NCBI RefSeq assembly: GCF_007992835.1
Contig: NZ_BKBA01000004.1
Location: 285,391-349,390 of the forward strand
From: Knoellia locipacati
GTDB lineage: Bacteria > Actinomycetota > Actinomycetes > Actinomycetales > Dermatophilaceae
Direction of reading: 5' to 3'
Length of the DNA: 64,000 bases
Position numbers and translations under genes: made by a program. The first letter of the stretch is position 1. Every line of letters starts with the position of its first letter. Below are positions 15,630-23,716 of the stretch, one piece after another. The notes beneath the pieces were generated by a model, which was not told the DNA's origin, searched no databases, and saw only the letters and a list, made by a program, of their open reading frames with translations.

Positions 15630-16579
15630 GACTCCTCCATCTGCGTATGCCGTGTGCCCGCGTCCCGCTCGTCCGTCGCCGTGTCGATGCGAGCCTCGAG
15701 CACCGCGAGGTCGCGCTCGGCGAACTGCCTGTGCCACCACTCCTCGTTGATGAGGGTGGCGAGGCACTCCTGCACCGGGAACGACTCGCCTGCCGGTGGC
15801 CACCCCACGCCCTCGACAGGGGCCGTCCGACCGGCGAGCGCCTCGTCGGTGAGCGTGGCGAGGTGGTCGCGCACCCGCTCGAAGCGGTCCCGCCGCAGCT
15901 CCAGCGCCTCGTCGAGCGAGGGCCTGGCCCCGCGGTCCTGCGGCACCCCCGGCGTCGGGCTCATCTCGTCCCAGGGCAGCTCGAGCGGGTGCCACGGTGA
16001 CGGGTCGCCCTGGATGCCGCGCAGCAACCACGAGCTCGTCGCGAAGGGAAGGTGACGCAGGGTCTGGATGAACGACCACTCGCCCTCGACGCTCTCGTGC
16101 AGGAGCTCGGGATCGACGGCCTCCAGCCGCCGGGCGCGCTCGACGGTGCCGGCCCACAGGCGGTCGATGACCTCCCACGCCGCCCGGAACCCCTCGGCGT
16201 CCGCCGGGTGCAGGGCGGCCCGCTCGGGGTGGCGACGGTCCAGCTCGGCCTCGACGAGCGGCCCGACGTCGACGCCGTTGACCGTGAGCCCCTCGACCTC
16301 GCCCCAGATCTCGACATCGGAGAGGTAGGCCCCGCGCACCCGGGTCCGGGTGAACGCGACATTGCGGATGTCCGCGTCGGCGAGGTCCACCGAGGTGAGC
16401 GTCGCGCCGGTGAGGTCGACCCGGTCCCAGTGCGAACCGGTGAGGTCGACGTGGTCGAACGTCGCTCCCAACAGCTGCTCGTCGCGGAACTCGCGGGGCA
16501 TGGCGACCCCGCGGGCCCCACCGGCCTCGCGTGCGTCGCCGTCCTCGCCGCCCTCGCTCGGTGGGCCCTCGGTGCTCAC
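15626..16579 (-). CDS. Pentapeptide-repeat + DinB-like fusion protein
   Basis: A 317-residue protein. Residues ~35-110 contain pentapeptide-like A(D/N)LXX units (LLGATFDHVDLTGSHWDRVDL and following segments through IRNVAFTRTRVRGAYLSDVEI). The remaining ~200 residues look like a DinB-type helical bundle (HESVEGEWSFIQTLRHLPFATSSWLL, and ATLINEEWWHRQFAERDL). Pentapeptide repeats form a beta-helix, usually for protein interaction. The GTG at 16579 is supported by a 4-base GTGA overlap with the preceding hydrolase gene. Two DinB-type proteins in one operon suggest a shared small-molecule or thiol-conjugation role, which is inference. Confidence 0.78.
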   Translation of the reverse strand: MSTEGPPSEGGEDGDAREAGGARGVAMPREFRDEQLLGATFDHVDLTGSHWDRVDLTGATLTSVDLADADIRNVAFTRTRVRGAYLSDVEIWGEVEGLTVNGVDVGPLVEAELDRRHPERAALHPADAEGFRAAWEVIDRLWAGTVERARRLEAVDPELLHESVEGEWSFIQTLRHLPFATSSWLLRGIQGDPSPWHPLELPWDEMSPTPGVPQDRGARPSLDEALELRRDRFERVRDHLATLTDEALAGRTAPVEGVGWPPAGESFPVQECLATLINEEWWHRQFAERDLAVLEARIDTATDERDAGTRHTQMEES

Positions 16580-17148
16580 AGCGTCCGCAGCCACTCGATC
16601 GACCGCTCGAGCACGAGTCGGGTCGCACCCTCGTCGTAGTCCGAGAGCGAGCTGTCGGCGAACAGGTGCCCGTCGCCGGGATAGAGGAAGAGCGCGGCCT
16701 CGGGGTGCGAGTCGATGAACGGGCGCGCCGCCTCGAGGTCGCCCTCGTCGACGAAGAACGGGTCGGCGTCCATCGAGTGGACCTGCACCGGGACGCCGGA
16801 CGGCCACTCTCCGAACTCCTTGGGGTCGACGAACGAGTGGTAGAAGAGCCCCCCGAGCGCACCCGGCCGGGTCTGGAGCAGCTGCTGCGCCGGCATCACG
16901 CCCAGGGAGAACCCGGCATACACGAGGGCGTTCGGGAGGTCGTCCACGGAACGCACGCCTCGCGCGCGCACCTCCCCGAAGCCCACCTCCTTGCAGTACT
17001 CCGCGCCCTCGTCGATCGAGCCGAAGGTCCGGCCCTCGAAGAGGTCGGGGGTGTGGACGGTGTGGCCCGCCCCGCGCAGCGTGTCGGCGAACGCCGTGAC
17101 GCCGGAGGTGAGGCCCTGGATGTGGTGGAAGAGCACGATCTCGGTCAT
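16576..17148 (-). CDS. Dienelactone hydrolase family protein
   Basis: A 190-residue alpha/beta hydrolase. The nucleophile elbow is YAGFSLGVMPAQ (Ser in Gly-Phe-Ser-Leu-Gly), followed by HSMDADPFF (Asp) and YPGDGHLF (His), a complete triad in the expected order. The N-terminal IVLFHHIQGLTSGV replaces the more usual glycine-rich oxyanion strand. Substrate unknown. It is the first gene of an operon with two DinB-type genes and is divergent from a WYL regulator; TAGGTT lies 6 bases before its ATG, indicating a leaderless mRNA. Confidence 0.85.
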   Translation of the reverse strand: MTEIVLFHHIQGLTSGVTAFADTLRGAGHTVHTPDLFEGRTFGSIDEGAEYCKEVGFGEVRARGVRSVDDLPNALVYAGFSLGVMPAQQLLQTRPGALGGLFYHSFVDPKEFGEWPSGVPVQVHSMDADPFFVDEGDLEAARPFIDSHPEAALFLYPGDGHLFADSSLSDYDEGATRLVLERSIEWLRTL

Positions 17149-17154
17149 GGGGCC

Positions 17155-17160
17155 AACCTA
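17155..17160 (-). promoter_or_regulatory. -10 box of hydrolase/DinB operon
   Basis: TAGGTT on the minus strand ends 6 bases before the ATG at 17148. It directly abuts the inverted repeat at 17167-17191. Confidence 0.55.
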
Positions 17161-17166
17161 GGAAAC

Positions 17167-17191
17167 ATTGCGGACGGAAGCCTTCCGCAAT
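17167..17191. promoter_or_regulatory. Palindromic operator candidate, ATTGCGGA...TCCGCAAT
   Basis: Eight-base arms at 17167-17174 and 17184-17191 enclose a second palindrome, CGGAAG-C-CTTCCG. It lies in the 70-base gap between the divergent hydrolase operon and the WYL regulator gene, a classic position for autoregulation and control of both units. Confidence 0.6.
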
Positions 17192-17218
17192 GGTCGGATC
17201 TGCGAAAAACTTCCTCGC

Positions 17219-18187
17219 ATGACCCTCGATGCCGCCCTCGTCGACGCCAGCCCGACCGCCCGGGCGCTGCGGGCGCTCGAGCTCATCCAGGGACAGCCCG
17301 GCATCACCGCGGACCGGCTCGGCGACCGCCTCGGTGTGACCCCACGCGCGGCCCGGCGCTACGTCGCGACGCTGCGGGAGGCCGGCATACCGATCGCCTC
17401 GGTGAGCGGACCGGCCGGCGGCTACCGGCCCGGGCGCGGTCTGCGACCCCCGCCCGTCGTCTTCACCCCCGCGGAGGCGCTGGGCCTCGTCATGGCCGTC
17501 CTCGACGGGCACCACGACCCCGACGACGCCGACGACCCGGTCGGCAGCGGGATCGGCAAGATCCTGCGCACCCTCCCCGAGTCCGTTGCGGCACAGGCCG
17601 AGACGGTCCGACGCGTCGCCGCCCCGGTGCCCGACAGCCCGGATGCCCGACCTGCCCCGGAGTCGACCGCGACCCTCGTGCGCGCCTGCGCCGACGGGCG
17701 CGAGGTCCGCATCGACTACCGCACCGAGGCCGGGCGTGAGCTCCTGCTCGAGGTCCAGCCGTGGGCGGTCGTCGTGCGCCACAGCCGGTGGTACCTCCTG
17801 TGTCACTCGCTCACCTCGGACGCGACCCGCGCCTACCGGATCGACCGGATCCGCCACGTCTCGCTCCTCGCGGGCACCTTCACCCCGCCACCCGACCTCG
17901 ACCCCGTCGCCGCGCTCGTGCGCCACCTCGGCGAGGGCTGGGACTTCCCCGTCGAGGTCGTCGTCGACGCGTCGGCCGAGCGGGTGACCCAGTGCATCCC
18001 GACGACGATGGGCCGCGTCGAGCCCGTCACCGACGAGACGTGTCGCCTCGTCGGGAGCACGAGCAACCCGCGCTCGTATGCCGCGGACCTCGCCACCCTG
18101 CCCGGCGCCTTCCGCGTCGAGCGGGGCGACGAGGTCAGGGACGCGGTGCGGGCCCTCGGTGAGAGGCTGCTCGCCGCCGCAGGATGA
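17219..18187 (+). CDS. HTH-WYL (YafY-type) transcriptional regulator
   Basis: A 322-residue regulator. The N-terminal HTH_11 domain is PTARALRALELIQGQPGITADRLGDRLGVTPRAARRYVATLREAGIPI (split here for reading), followed by a beta wing GPAGGYRPGRG. The middle WYL domain carries REVRIDYRTEAGRELLLEVQPWAVVVRHSRWYLLCHS, and the C-terminus is a WCX-type domain. WYL proteins sense nucleotides, DNA ends or metabolites; the ligand here is unknown. The ATG at 17219 is used rather than an upstream start because the upstream residues fall inside the palindromic operator. It is divergent from, and probably controls, the hydrolase/DinB operon. Confidence 0.85.
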   Translation: MTLDAALVDASPTARALRALELIQGQPGITADRLGDRLGVTPRAARRYVATLREAGIPIASVSGPAGGYRPGRGLRPPPVVFTPAEALGLVMAVLDGHHDPDDADDPVGSGIGKILRTLPESVAAQAETVRRVAAPVPDSPDARPAPESTATLVRACADGREVRIDYRTEAGRELLLEVQPWAVVVRHSRWYLLCHSLTSDATRAYRIDRIRHVSLLAGTFTPPPDLDPVAALVRHLGEGWDFPVEVVVDASAERVTQCIPTTMGRVEPVTDETCRLVGSTSNPRSYAADLATLPGAFRVERGDEVRDAVRALGERLLAAAG

Positions 18188-18253
18188 GTGCCACGATGGC
18201 GGTGTGTCGGTCGTGGGACGGCCGGCCGGCAGGCGCGAGGTGAGGGAGCAGCA

Positions 18254-18664
18254 ATGGGGACGTACCCGGCATACCTGCACACGGTCCTGGACTGTCGACG
18301 GCCACGAGAGCTCGCCGAGTTCTACCGGCAGCTTCTCGGGCTGTTCTACCGCCCCGGCGACGAGCCGCCGACCGACGGGAGCCCCGACGACGCCGACTGG
18401 CTCGTGCTCACCCGCCCTGACGGCACGCGGCAGCTCGCCATCCAGGAGGAGCCCGAGCACCGCGCCACGACCTGGCCCGACCACACGGTGCCGCAGCAGC
18501 TGCACGTCGACTACCTCGTCGGCAGCGTCGAGGAGCTCGAGCGGCACAAGGACGTCGCGCTGGGCCTCGGCGCCGAGCTGCGGCTCGACCGCAGCGACGA
18601 CGAGGAGCCGCTCTACGTCCTCGCCGACCCCGCCGGGCACACGTTCTGCCTGCTCGTCGGCTGA
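18254..18664 (+). CDS. VOC family protein
   Basis: A 136-residue glyoxalase/bleomycin-resistance-like protein: YLHTVLDCRRPRELAEFYRQLLGLFYR opens the first unit, QQLHVDYLVGSVEELERHKDVAL the second, and LYVLADPAGHTFCLLVG closes it. The pattern, with LAIQEEPEH and DPAGHTFCL, fits the actinobacterial small-VOC group of unknown substrate. GAGGGAGCA sits 6-7 bases before the ATG at 18254, so this start is preferred over in-frame codons nearer the regulator's stop. Confidence 0.82.
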   Translation: MGTYPAYLHTVLDCRRPRELAEFYRQLLGLFYRPGDEPPTDGSPDDADWLVLTRPDGTRQLAIQEEPEHRATTWPDHTVPQQLHVDYLVGSVEELERHKDVALGLGAELRLDRSDDEEPLYVLADPAGHTFCLLVG

Positions 18665-18706
18665 TCCCTTCGTCGGCGCCGGTGACCGGCACGGAGCTTT
18701 CGGCCG

Positions 18707-18712
18707 TATGGT
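18707..18712 (+). promoter_or_regulatory. -10 box of DksA-like gene
   Basis: TATGGT lies 6 bases before the ATG at 18719; no ribosome-binding site intervenes. Confidence 0.58.
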
Positions 18713-18718
18713 CGGTCG

Positions 18719-19042
18719 ATGGACACCACCGGGGCCGCTGACCTGCTGCGCGACAAGGAGCAGTCGCTCGTCGACGAGCTCGCCGCGGTGACCCGGCCGC
18801 AGGGGGATGCCGGGTCGATCTCGTTCGGCAAGCGGATCGGTGAGGGGACCTCGCTCGCCGTCGACCGGCTGACGTCCGTCACGGTGCAGGAGGGCCTGCT
18901 CGCTACCTTGGCGCAGGTCCGGCTGGCGCTGGCCAAGGTCGAGGACGGCACCTACGGCACGTGCGAGGTCTGCGGCAGGCCCATCGGTGAGGAGCGCCTC
19001 GAGGTGCGGCCCTGGGCGGTCCGCTGCCTCGCCGACAGCTGA
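18719..19042 (+). CDS. TraR/DksA zinc-finger protein with a changed fourth ligand
   Basis: A 107-residue protein with an N-terminal helical hairpin (residues ~5-75) and a C-terminal zinc finger: TYGTCEVCGRPIGEERLEVRPWAVRCLADS. DksA-type proteins bind RNA polymerase through the secondary channel and alter promoter kinetics. Only three Cys are present (CxxC ... C); where a fourth Cys or a His is expected (CxxC or CxxH) the protein reads Cys-Leu-Ala-Asp. Asp may serve as ligand or the finger may be weakened. It is a single-gene leaderless unit, ending before the penicillin-binding protein gene. Confidence 0.82.
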   Translation: MDTTGAADLLRDKEQSLVDELAAVTRPQGDAGSISFGKRIGEGTSLAVDRLTSVTVQEGLLATLAQVRLALAKVEDGTYGTCEVCGRPIGEERLEVRPWAVRCLADS

Positions 19043-19192
19043 GGGCCCGATGTGAAGATCGGGTGGAGATCGGCGCCGCGCGGCCGGATCGACGCGACCC
19101 GGCGATGCCCCTGATGACAGAGTGACGTGGGTCGCCGGCCCACGGGAGGGCCCGGGCGGCGTGACATGTCGTCGATTTCGAGGGGTTGTGCA

Positions 19193-21178
19193 GTGCGTTC
19201 GCGTGGGTGGGGATTCCGGATCGGTGTGGTCGTCGTCGTGCTGGCGCTCGTCGCCGCAGGGGTGGGCGGCTTCGTGTGGTGGCGCGGTGACGAGGGCAAG
19301 GCCGCTCGGGCCGCCGCCGAGGCGGTCGCCACGGGTCTCGCGCGGGGCGACTTCGGCGACACGGCCGCTGTGCGCGACGCATCGGGCAAGGCGCCCGACC
19401 TCGCACCGATCGTCAAGGGGATGGGCTCGGCCACCCACACCGTCACCGTCTCGTCGATGACCGAGCCGGACGGCGGCGCGGCCCGCGCGACGCTCGCCCA
19501 CACGTGGACGCTGCCCGGCGCCGACACACCGTGGACCTACGAGACCCCGCTCGAGCTCGAGCAGACCGACGGCACGTGGGCCGGGGTGTGGGACCCCGCC
19601 GTGGTCGCCCCCGACCTGGCCGACGGCGAGACGCTGCGCACCAAGCGCCAGCAGCCCGACCGAGCCGAGGTGCTCGGCGCCGGCGACCAGCCGATCGTCG
19701 AGCAGCGTGACGTCGTCCGCATCGGTATCGACAAGACCCAGGTGAGCGGTGCCGAGGCCCTCGCCTCGGCACGCCGGCTCGCCACGGCGGTCGGCATCAA
19801 CGTGGACACCTACGTGGCGTCGGTCCAGAAGGCCGGCGAGCGCGCCTTCGTCGAGGCCCTCACGGCCCGCGCTGGCAGCGCCGAGGCGCAGGCCGCGGCC
19901 GAGCTCGACACCGCCGGGCGGCTCCTCGTCAGCGCCACGCTCCCGCTCGCTCCGACGTCGACGTTCGCGCGGCCGATCCTCGGCGTCGTCGGTGACGCCA
20001 CCGCCGAGATCGTCGAGAAGTCCGACGGCCGCGTCGTCGCGGGCGACCGGGTCGGCGTCGGTGGCGTGCAGGGCGCGTACGACGCGCAGCTCGCGGGCAC
20101 TCCCGGCTACACCGTCGTCGCCACCGGCGGTCCCGAGGAGCGCACCCTGTTCACCACCGAGGCGACCCCGGGCGCACCGGTCACCCTCACCCTCGACATC
20201 GCCACCCAGACCGCGGCCGAGACCGTCCTCGCCAAGGTCCCCTCGGCCTCGGCCGTCGTCGCGATCCAGCCGTCGACGGGCCACGTCCTCGCGGCGGCGA
20301 GCGGCCCCGGCAGCAAGGGCGTCTCGACCGCGACCCAGGGCCGCTACGCCCCGGGCTCGACGTTCAAGACCGTCTCGACGCTGGCGCTCCTGCGCTCGGG
20401 GCTGACCCCGAGGACCTCCGTCGCGTGCACCCCGACCATCACCGTCGACGGCCGCACCTTCAAGAACGTCGACGGCTTCCCGGCCTCGGCGCTGGGCTCG
20501 GTGCCGTTCAGCACGGCCTTCGCGAACTCGTGCAACACGGCCTTCATCGGGCTCGGCAGGGACCTCGAGCCGGCCGCGCTGCCCGAGGCCGCCGCCGGTC
20601 TCGGGCTCACCGCCGAGCCGGACCTCGGCATCCCCGGCTTCCTCGGCTCGGTGCCCGAGCCCAAGCCCGGCACCGATGAGGCGGCCTCGATGATCGGCCA
20701 GTCGAAGGTGCTCGCCTCCCCGCTCGGCATGGCAACCGTGGCGGCCTCGATCGCGGCGGGCAAGCCGGTGACCCCGACCCTCGTCGTCGGCCGTGGGGCG
20801 TCCGGGAGCCCGTCCGGCACCGCGTCGCCCAGCGCGTCGGCGTCCGCGTCGCCCGACGCGAGCGACACCTCCGCCGCGTCCGCCGCACCCGCGCCCCCCG
20901 CCGAGCCCGTCACCGCCGCCGAGGCCGCGCAGCTCAAGACCCTCATGCGCGGTGTCGTCGAGTCGGGCAGCGGGACCTTCCTCCAGGACGTGCCCGGCGC
21001 GCCCGTGCTCGCCAAGTCGGGGACCGCGGAGTTCGGCGAGGCCGGCAAGCTCAAGGAGCACGCCTGGATGATCGGCATCCAGGGGGACCTGGCCGTCGCC
21101 GTGTTCGTCGGTGAGGGCGAGGGCGGCGCCACGACGGCCGGACCGCTGCTCGAGGCCTTCCTGCGCGCCGTCGCCTGA
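19193..21178 (+). CDS. Class B penicillin-binding protein (transpeptidase)
   Basis: A 661-residue bitopic protein. An N-terminal membrane anchor (GFRIGVVVVVLALVAAGVGGFVWW) is followed by an NTF2-like MecA_N domain (~residues 40-140), a PBP dimerisation region and a transpeptidase domain. Active-site motifs are PGSTFKTVS (Ser-x-x-Lys), ANSCNTAF (Ser-x-Asn as SCN) and LAKSGTAEF (Lys-Ser/Thr-Gly). The enzyme cross-links peptidoglycan outside the membrane; the MecA_N domain places it among PBP2a/PBP3-like forms, often beta-lactam tolerant. A low-complexity Ala/Ser/Pro insert lies near residue 540-570. The GTG at 19193 has AGGGG 7 bases upstream; an ATG at 19166 is an alternative. Confidence 0.88.
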   Translation: MRSRGWGFRIGVVVVVLALVAAGVGGFVWWRGDEGKAARAAAEAVATGLARGDFGDTAAVRDASGKAPDLAPIVKGMGSATHTVTVSSMTEPDGGAARATLAHTWTLPGADTPWTYETPLELEQTDGTWAGVWDPAVVAPDLADGETLRTKRQQPDRAEVLGAGDQPIVEQRDVVRIGIDKTQVSGAEALASARRLATAVGINVDTYVASVQKAGERAFVEALTARAGSAEAQAAAELDTAGRLLVSATLPLAPTSTFARPILGVVGDATAEIVEKSDGRVVAGDRVGVGGVQGAYDAQLAGTPGYTVVATGGPEERTLFTTEATPGAPVTLTLDIATQTAAETVLAKVPSASAVVAIQPSTGHVLAAASGPGSKGVSTATQGRYAPGSTFKTVSTLALLRSGLTPRTSVACTPTITVDGRTFKNVDGFPASALGSVPFSTAFANSCNTAFIGLGRDLEPAALPEAAAGLGLTAEPDLGIPGFLGSVPEPKPGTDEAASMIGQSKVLASPLGMATVAASIAAGKPVTPTLVVGRGASGSPSGTASPSASASASPDASDTSAASAAPAPPAEPVTAAEAAQLKTLMRGVVESGSGTFLQDVPGAPVLAKSGTAEFGEAGKLKEHAWMIGIQGDLAVAVFVGEGEGGATTAGPLLEAFLRAVA

Positions 21179-21188
21179 CCGCTCGCGG

Positions 21189-22556
21189 TCAGCCCTTGGT
21201 GGCCTCGAGCCGGCGCAGGGCCTCGCGCCGCTCCTCGGCGTGGTCGACGATCCGCTTCGGGTAGTCGTGGTCGTAGCCGTCGTCGTGCTCCCACGGCTGG
21301 TGCGCGGCCCTGCCCCGCAGGTGCGCGAGCTCGGGCACCCAGCGGCGCACGTACTCGCCGTCGGGGTCGAACTTCTCGCCCTGCGTCACGGGGTTGAACA
21401 CCCGGAAGTACGGCGAGGCATCCGTGCCCGTCCCCGCGACCCACTGCCAGCCGTGGTTGTTGGAGGCGATGTCTCCGTCGACGAGGTGGTGGAGGAAGTG
21501 CCTCGCCCCGACCGGCCACCACACGTGCAGGTCCTTGGTGAGGAAGCTCGCGGTGATCATCCGGACCCGGTTGTGCATCCACCCCTCGGCGAGCAGCTGG
21601 CGCATGCCGGCGTCGACGATCGGGTAGCCCGTCGTCCCGGTGCGCCACGCCTCGACCGCGTCGGACTCGTCGTCGTAGGCCATCCCGTCGAGCGCATCGC
21701 GCAGGTCCTTCCACGCGCTGGAAGGGTTGTGCCACAGGACATCCGCATAGAACTCGCGCCATGCGAGCTCGGTCACGTAGGTTTCCTTGCCCTCGCCGCG
21801 ACGGTTCGCGAGATCGGCCAGCAGCGTGCGCGGGTGCACCACCCCGAGCTTGAGGTAGGGCGACATCCGTGACGTCCCGTCGGTGCCCGGCAGGTCCCGA
21901 TCGCCCTTGTATGCCGGGAGCGCGTCCTCGAGGAACCCGCGCCACCGCGCCGCGGCCGCCTTCTCACCCGCGCCCGGCAGCTCGGGCAGGTCGGGCGCCG
22001 CCAGCGCCTCGCTCACCGCCCGGGTCGCCTCGGCGTCGTTGCGCGCCCTGCGTAGGGGCAGGCTCGACGGGCGGGGAGCCGGGTCGGGCCAGCCGTGCGA
22101 CCGCCACGCCTTCGCGAACGGTGTGAAGACCTTGTATGCCGTCCCGCTCCCGTTGACGACGAGACCGGGCCCCACGGCATACGGGGTCCCCGTCTCGACC
22201 CAGTCCACGCCGGCGGCCGAGAGCGCCTCGGCGACGGCCTGATCCCGTCGGTGGCCGAACGGCGTCGTCTCGCGGGTCACGTGGACCGACGACGCCCCGA
22301 CCCGCTCGGCGAGGGCGGGCAGCACCTCGAGCGGGTCGCCCCAGAGCAGGGTCAGGGCGTCGTCGTACTCCTCGTTGGTGGCCTCGAGCGTCGCGGCCAG
22401 CCAGGCCCGCCGCGCCGGTCCCGCGCCCTCCCACAGCGCGGGGTCGATGACGAAGGCCACGACGAGGTCACCGTCACCGGCCGCCTCACGCGCGGCGAGC
22501 AGGGCGGGGTGGTCGCTCCGTCGCAGGTCACGGCGCAGCCAGAGGATCGAGGTCAT
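21189..22556 (-). CDS. phr: Deoxyribodipyrimidine photolyase
   Basis: A 455-residue flavoprotein that splits UV-induced cyclobutane pyrimidine dimers using light. The N-terminal Rossmann antenna domain begins ILWLRRDLRRSDHPAL. The FAD-binding catalytic domain includes ELAWREFYADVLW, YPIVDAGMRQLLAEGWMHNRVRM, SFLTKDLHVWW and DGDIASNNHGWQWVAGTGTDASPYFRVFNP, diagnostic of class I CPD photolyases. Length fits the family. CACGAT lies 6 bases before the ATG. It is convergent with the PBP gene, with only 10 bases between the two stops. Confidence 0.93.
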   Translation of the reverse strand: MTSILWLRRDLRRSDHPALLAAREAAGDGDLVVAFVIDPALWEGAGPARRAWLAATLEATNEEYDDALTLLWGDPLEVLPALAERVGASSVHVTRETTPFGHRRDQAVAEALSAAGVDWVETGTPYAVGPGLVVNGSGTAYKVFTPFAKAWRSHGWPDPAPRPSSLPLRRARNDAEATRAVSEALAAPDLPELPGAGEKAAAARWRGFLEDALPAYKGDRDLPGTDGTSRMSPYLKLGVVHPRTLLADLANRRGEGKETYVTELAWREFYADVLWHNPSSAWKDLRDALDGMAYDDESDAVEAWRTGTTGYPIVDAGMRQLLAEGWMHNRVRMITASFLTKDLHVWWPVGARHFLHHLVDGDIASNNHGWQWVAGTGTDASPYFRVFNPVTQGEKFDPDGEYVRRWVPELAHLRGRAAHQPWEHDDGYDHDYPKRIVDHAEERREALRRLEATKG

Positions 22557-22573
22557 GCCCCGATCGTGTCACC

Positions 22574-22996
22574 TCAGACGGGGACGGGGCCGGTCGTGTA
22601 GCGCTGGACGTAGACCTTCGAGATGTAGACGCTGCCGCTCTTGGTGTTCTTCGCGCCGGCGAGCCACATCGTCGAGCCGTAGTTGGACGGGGTCTTCCAG
22701 CTCTTCGTGCAGCGGGTGACGAGCGACGAGCTGTTGAAGCCCACGATGGTGCCGTAGGCCTGGGGCTGGAGGTTCGCCGTGGTGTTGCCACTGCCGACGA
22801 CGCAGTAGCGGTAGGTCACCCCGGGTGCAGGCTTGAAGCTCGTGAAGTCGGTGAAGGAGGTGTAGGAGAGGTACTTGCCGACCGAGGCGGACTTGATCGT
22901 GTAGAAGCCGGCCGCGTGGGCCGGGGCGGCGGAGGCGATGCCGACCCCCGCGGTGAGGGCGGCAGCGGCGGCGGCGCCGAGAAGTCGAGTGCGCAT
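22574..22996 (-). CDS. Small secreted protein of unknown function
   Basis: A 140-residue precursor with a Sec signal peptide (MRTRLLGAAAAAALTAGVG, cleavage likely after SAAPAHA) and a mature part of ~110 residues rich in Ser, Thr, Tyr and Lys, with two Cys (YRYCVVG and VTRCTKSW) that may form a disulfide. I do not recognise the family; the repeating short beta-like segments recall small trefoil or carbohydrate-binding folds, but that is weak. The frame is open upstream, but ATG at 22996 precedes the signal peptide and has GGGGAG 7 bases before it. It may be cotranscribed with photolyase (18 bases apart). Confidence 0.7.
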   Translation of the reverse strand: MRTRLLGAAAAAALTAGVGIASAAPAHAAGFYTIKSASVGKYLSYTSFTDFTSFKPAPGVTYRYCVVGSGNTTANLQPQAYGTIVGFNSSSLVTRCTKSWKTPSNYGSTMWLAGAKNTKSGSVYISKVYVQRYTTGPVPV

Positions 22997-23090
22997 GAGT
23001 GGTCTCCCCGTGGTCCTGACCGGCCCCGGATGGCCGGTGCGTCTCCGAGGATCGCGGATCCCGCGCACGCTGTGACCCCACGAAACCGCG

Positions 23091-23105
23091 GAGTCGGACC
23101 GACTC
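23091..23105. promoter_or_regulatory. GAGTCGG-A-CCGACTC palindrome
   Basis: A 15-base palindrome with 7-bp arms in the 178-base gap between the divergent secreted-protein and SRPBCC genes. It could be an operator; no regulator is adjacent. Confidence 0.35.
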
Positions 23106-23174
23106 AGGTGTCATCAGCCGCCGGCGCTCCCGGCGAGGGATGCCTCGAGGGCGTCGGCGTGCTTCGATGAGCAC

Positions 23175-23627
23175 ATGGAGACCGAGAACCGCGTCGTCAG
23201 CGCCAGCACGACCATCGCCGCTCCCGCCGAGACGATCTTCGAGCTCATCGCGGACCCGCGTCGCCAGCCGGAGTGGGACGGCAACGACAACCTCGTCGAG
23301 ATCATCAGGGGCGACCGGATCCGGGCCGTCGGTGAGGTCTTCGCGATGCGGACGACCAAGGGCAACCACCGCGACAACCTCGTCACGGACTTCGAGGAGG
23401 GTCGGCGCATCGCGTGGCGACCGGGCGACGAGGGTGGGGCTCCTGCCGGTCACGAGTGGCGCTGGGAGGCCGAACCGCTCGAGGACGGCACGTCGCGCGT
23501 GACGCACACGTACGACTGGACCGAGCTCGCGGACGAGAGGCGTGTGCCGCGTGCCCGCGCGACGGGGGAGGCGCAGCTCCGCGCGTCGCTCGACCGGCTG
23601 GCCGCGCTCGCCGAGTCGCTCGCCTGA
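23175..23627 (+). CDS. SRPBCC (START-like) family protein
   Basis: A 150-residue hydrophobic-ligand-fold protein: ENRVVSASTTIAAPAETIFELIADPRRQPEWDG opens the domain, EGRRIAWRP and SRVTHTYDWTEL form later strands, and the C-terminal helix is EAQLRASLDRLAALAESLA. The family includes cyclases, dehydratases and lipid carriers; the ligand is unknown. TTCGAT lies 6 bases before the ATG. It is a single-gene unit that ends at a long hairpin facing copA. Confidence 0.83.
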   Translation: METENRVVSASTTIAAPAETIFELIADPRRQPEWDGNDNLVEIIRGDRIRAVGEVFAMRTTKGNHRDNLVTDFEEGRRIAWRPGDEGGAPAGHEWRWEAEPLEDGTSRVTHTYDWTELADERRVPRARATGEAQLRASLDRLAALAESLA

Positions 23628-23639
23628 GCCAACTCTTCC

Positions 23640-23704
23640 CGACTGATTGCGCTGCTGGGACATGAGGAGCGCAGCGACGAGTGTCCCGGCAGCGCAATCA
23701 GTCG
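23640..23704. terminator. 23-bp bidirectional hairpin (one G-U pair)
   Basis: Arms 23640-23662 and 23682-23704 pair over 23 positions with a single T/C difference that leaves a G-U wobble. It separates the convergent SRPBCC and copA genes, whose stops are at 23627 and 23717. Confidence 0.78.
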
Positions 23705-23716
23705 AAGGGCACGTGG

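Noticed and set aside
20815..20890. Tandem GC-rich repeats in the PBP gene as a phase-variable tract
   Set aside because: The units are an irregular Ala/Ser-rich coding linker without a constant period that could slip.
15626..21061. A single 1811-codon minus-strand open frame
   Set aside because: Only its 3' part (15626-16579) is a real gene; the rest runs antisense through the WYL regulator, VOC, DksA-like and PBP genes and has shadow composition without domains.
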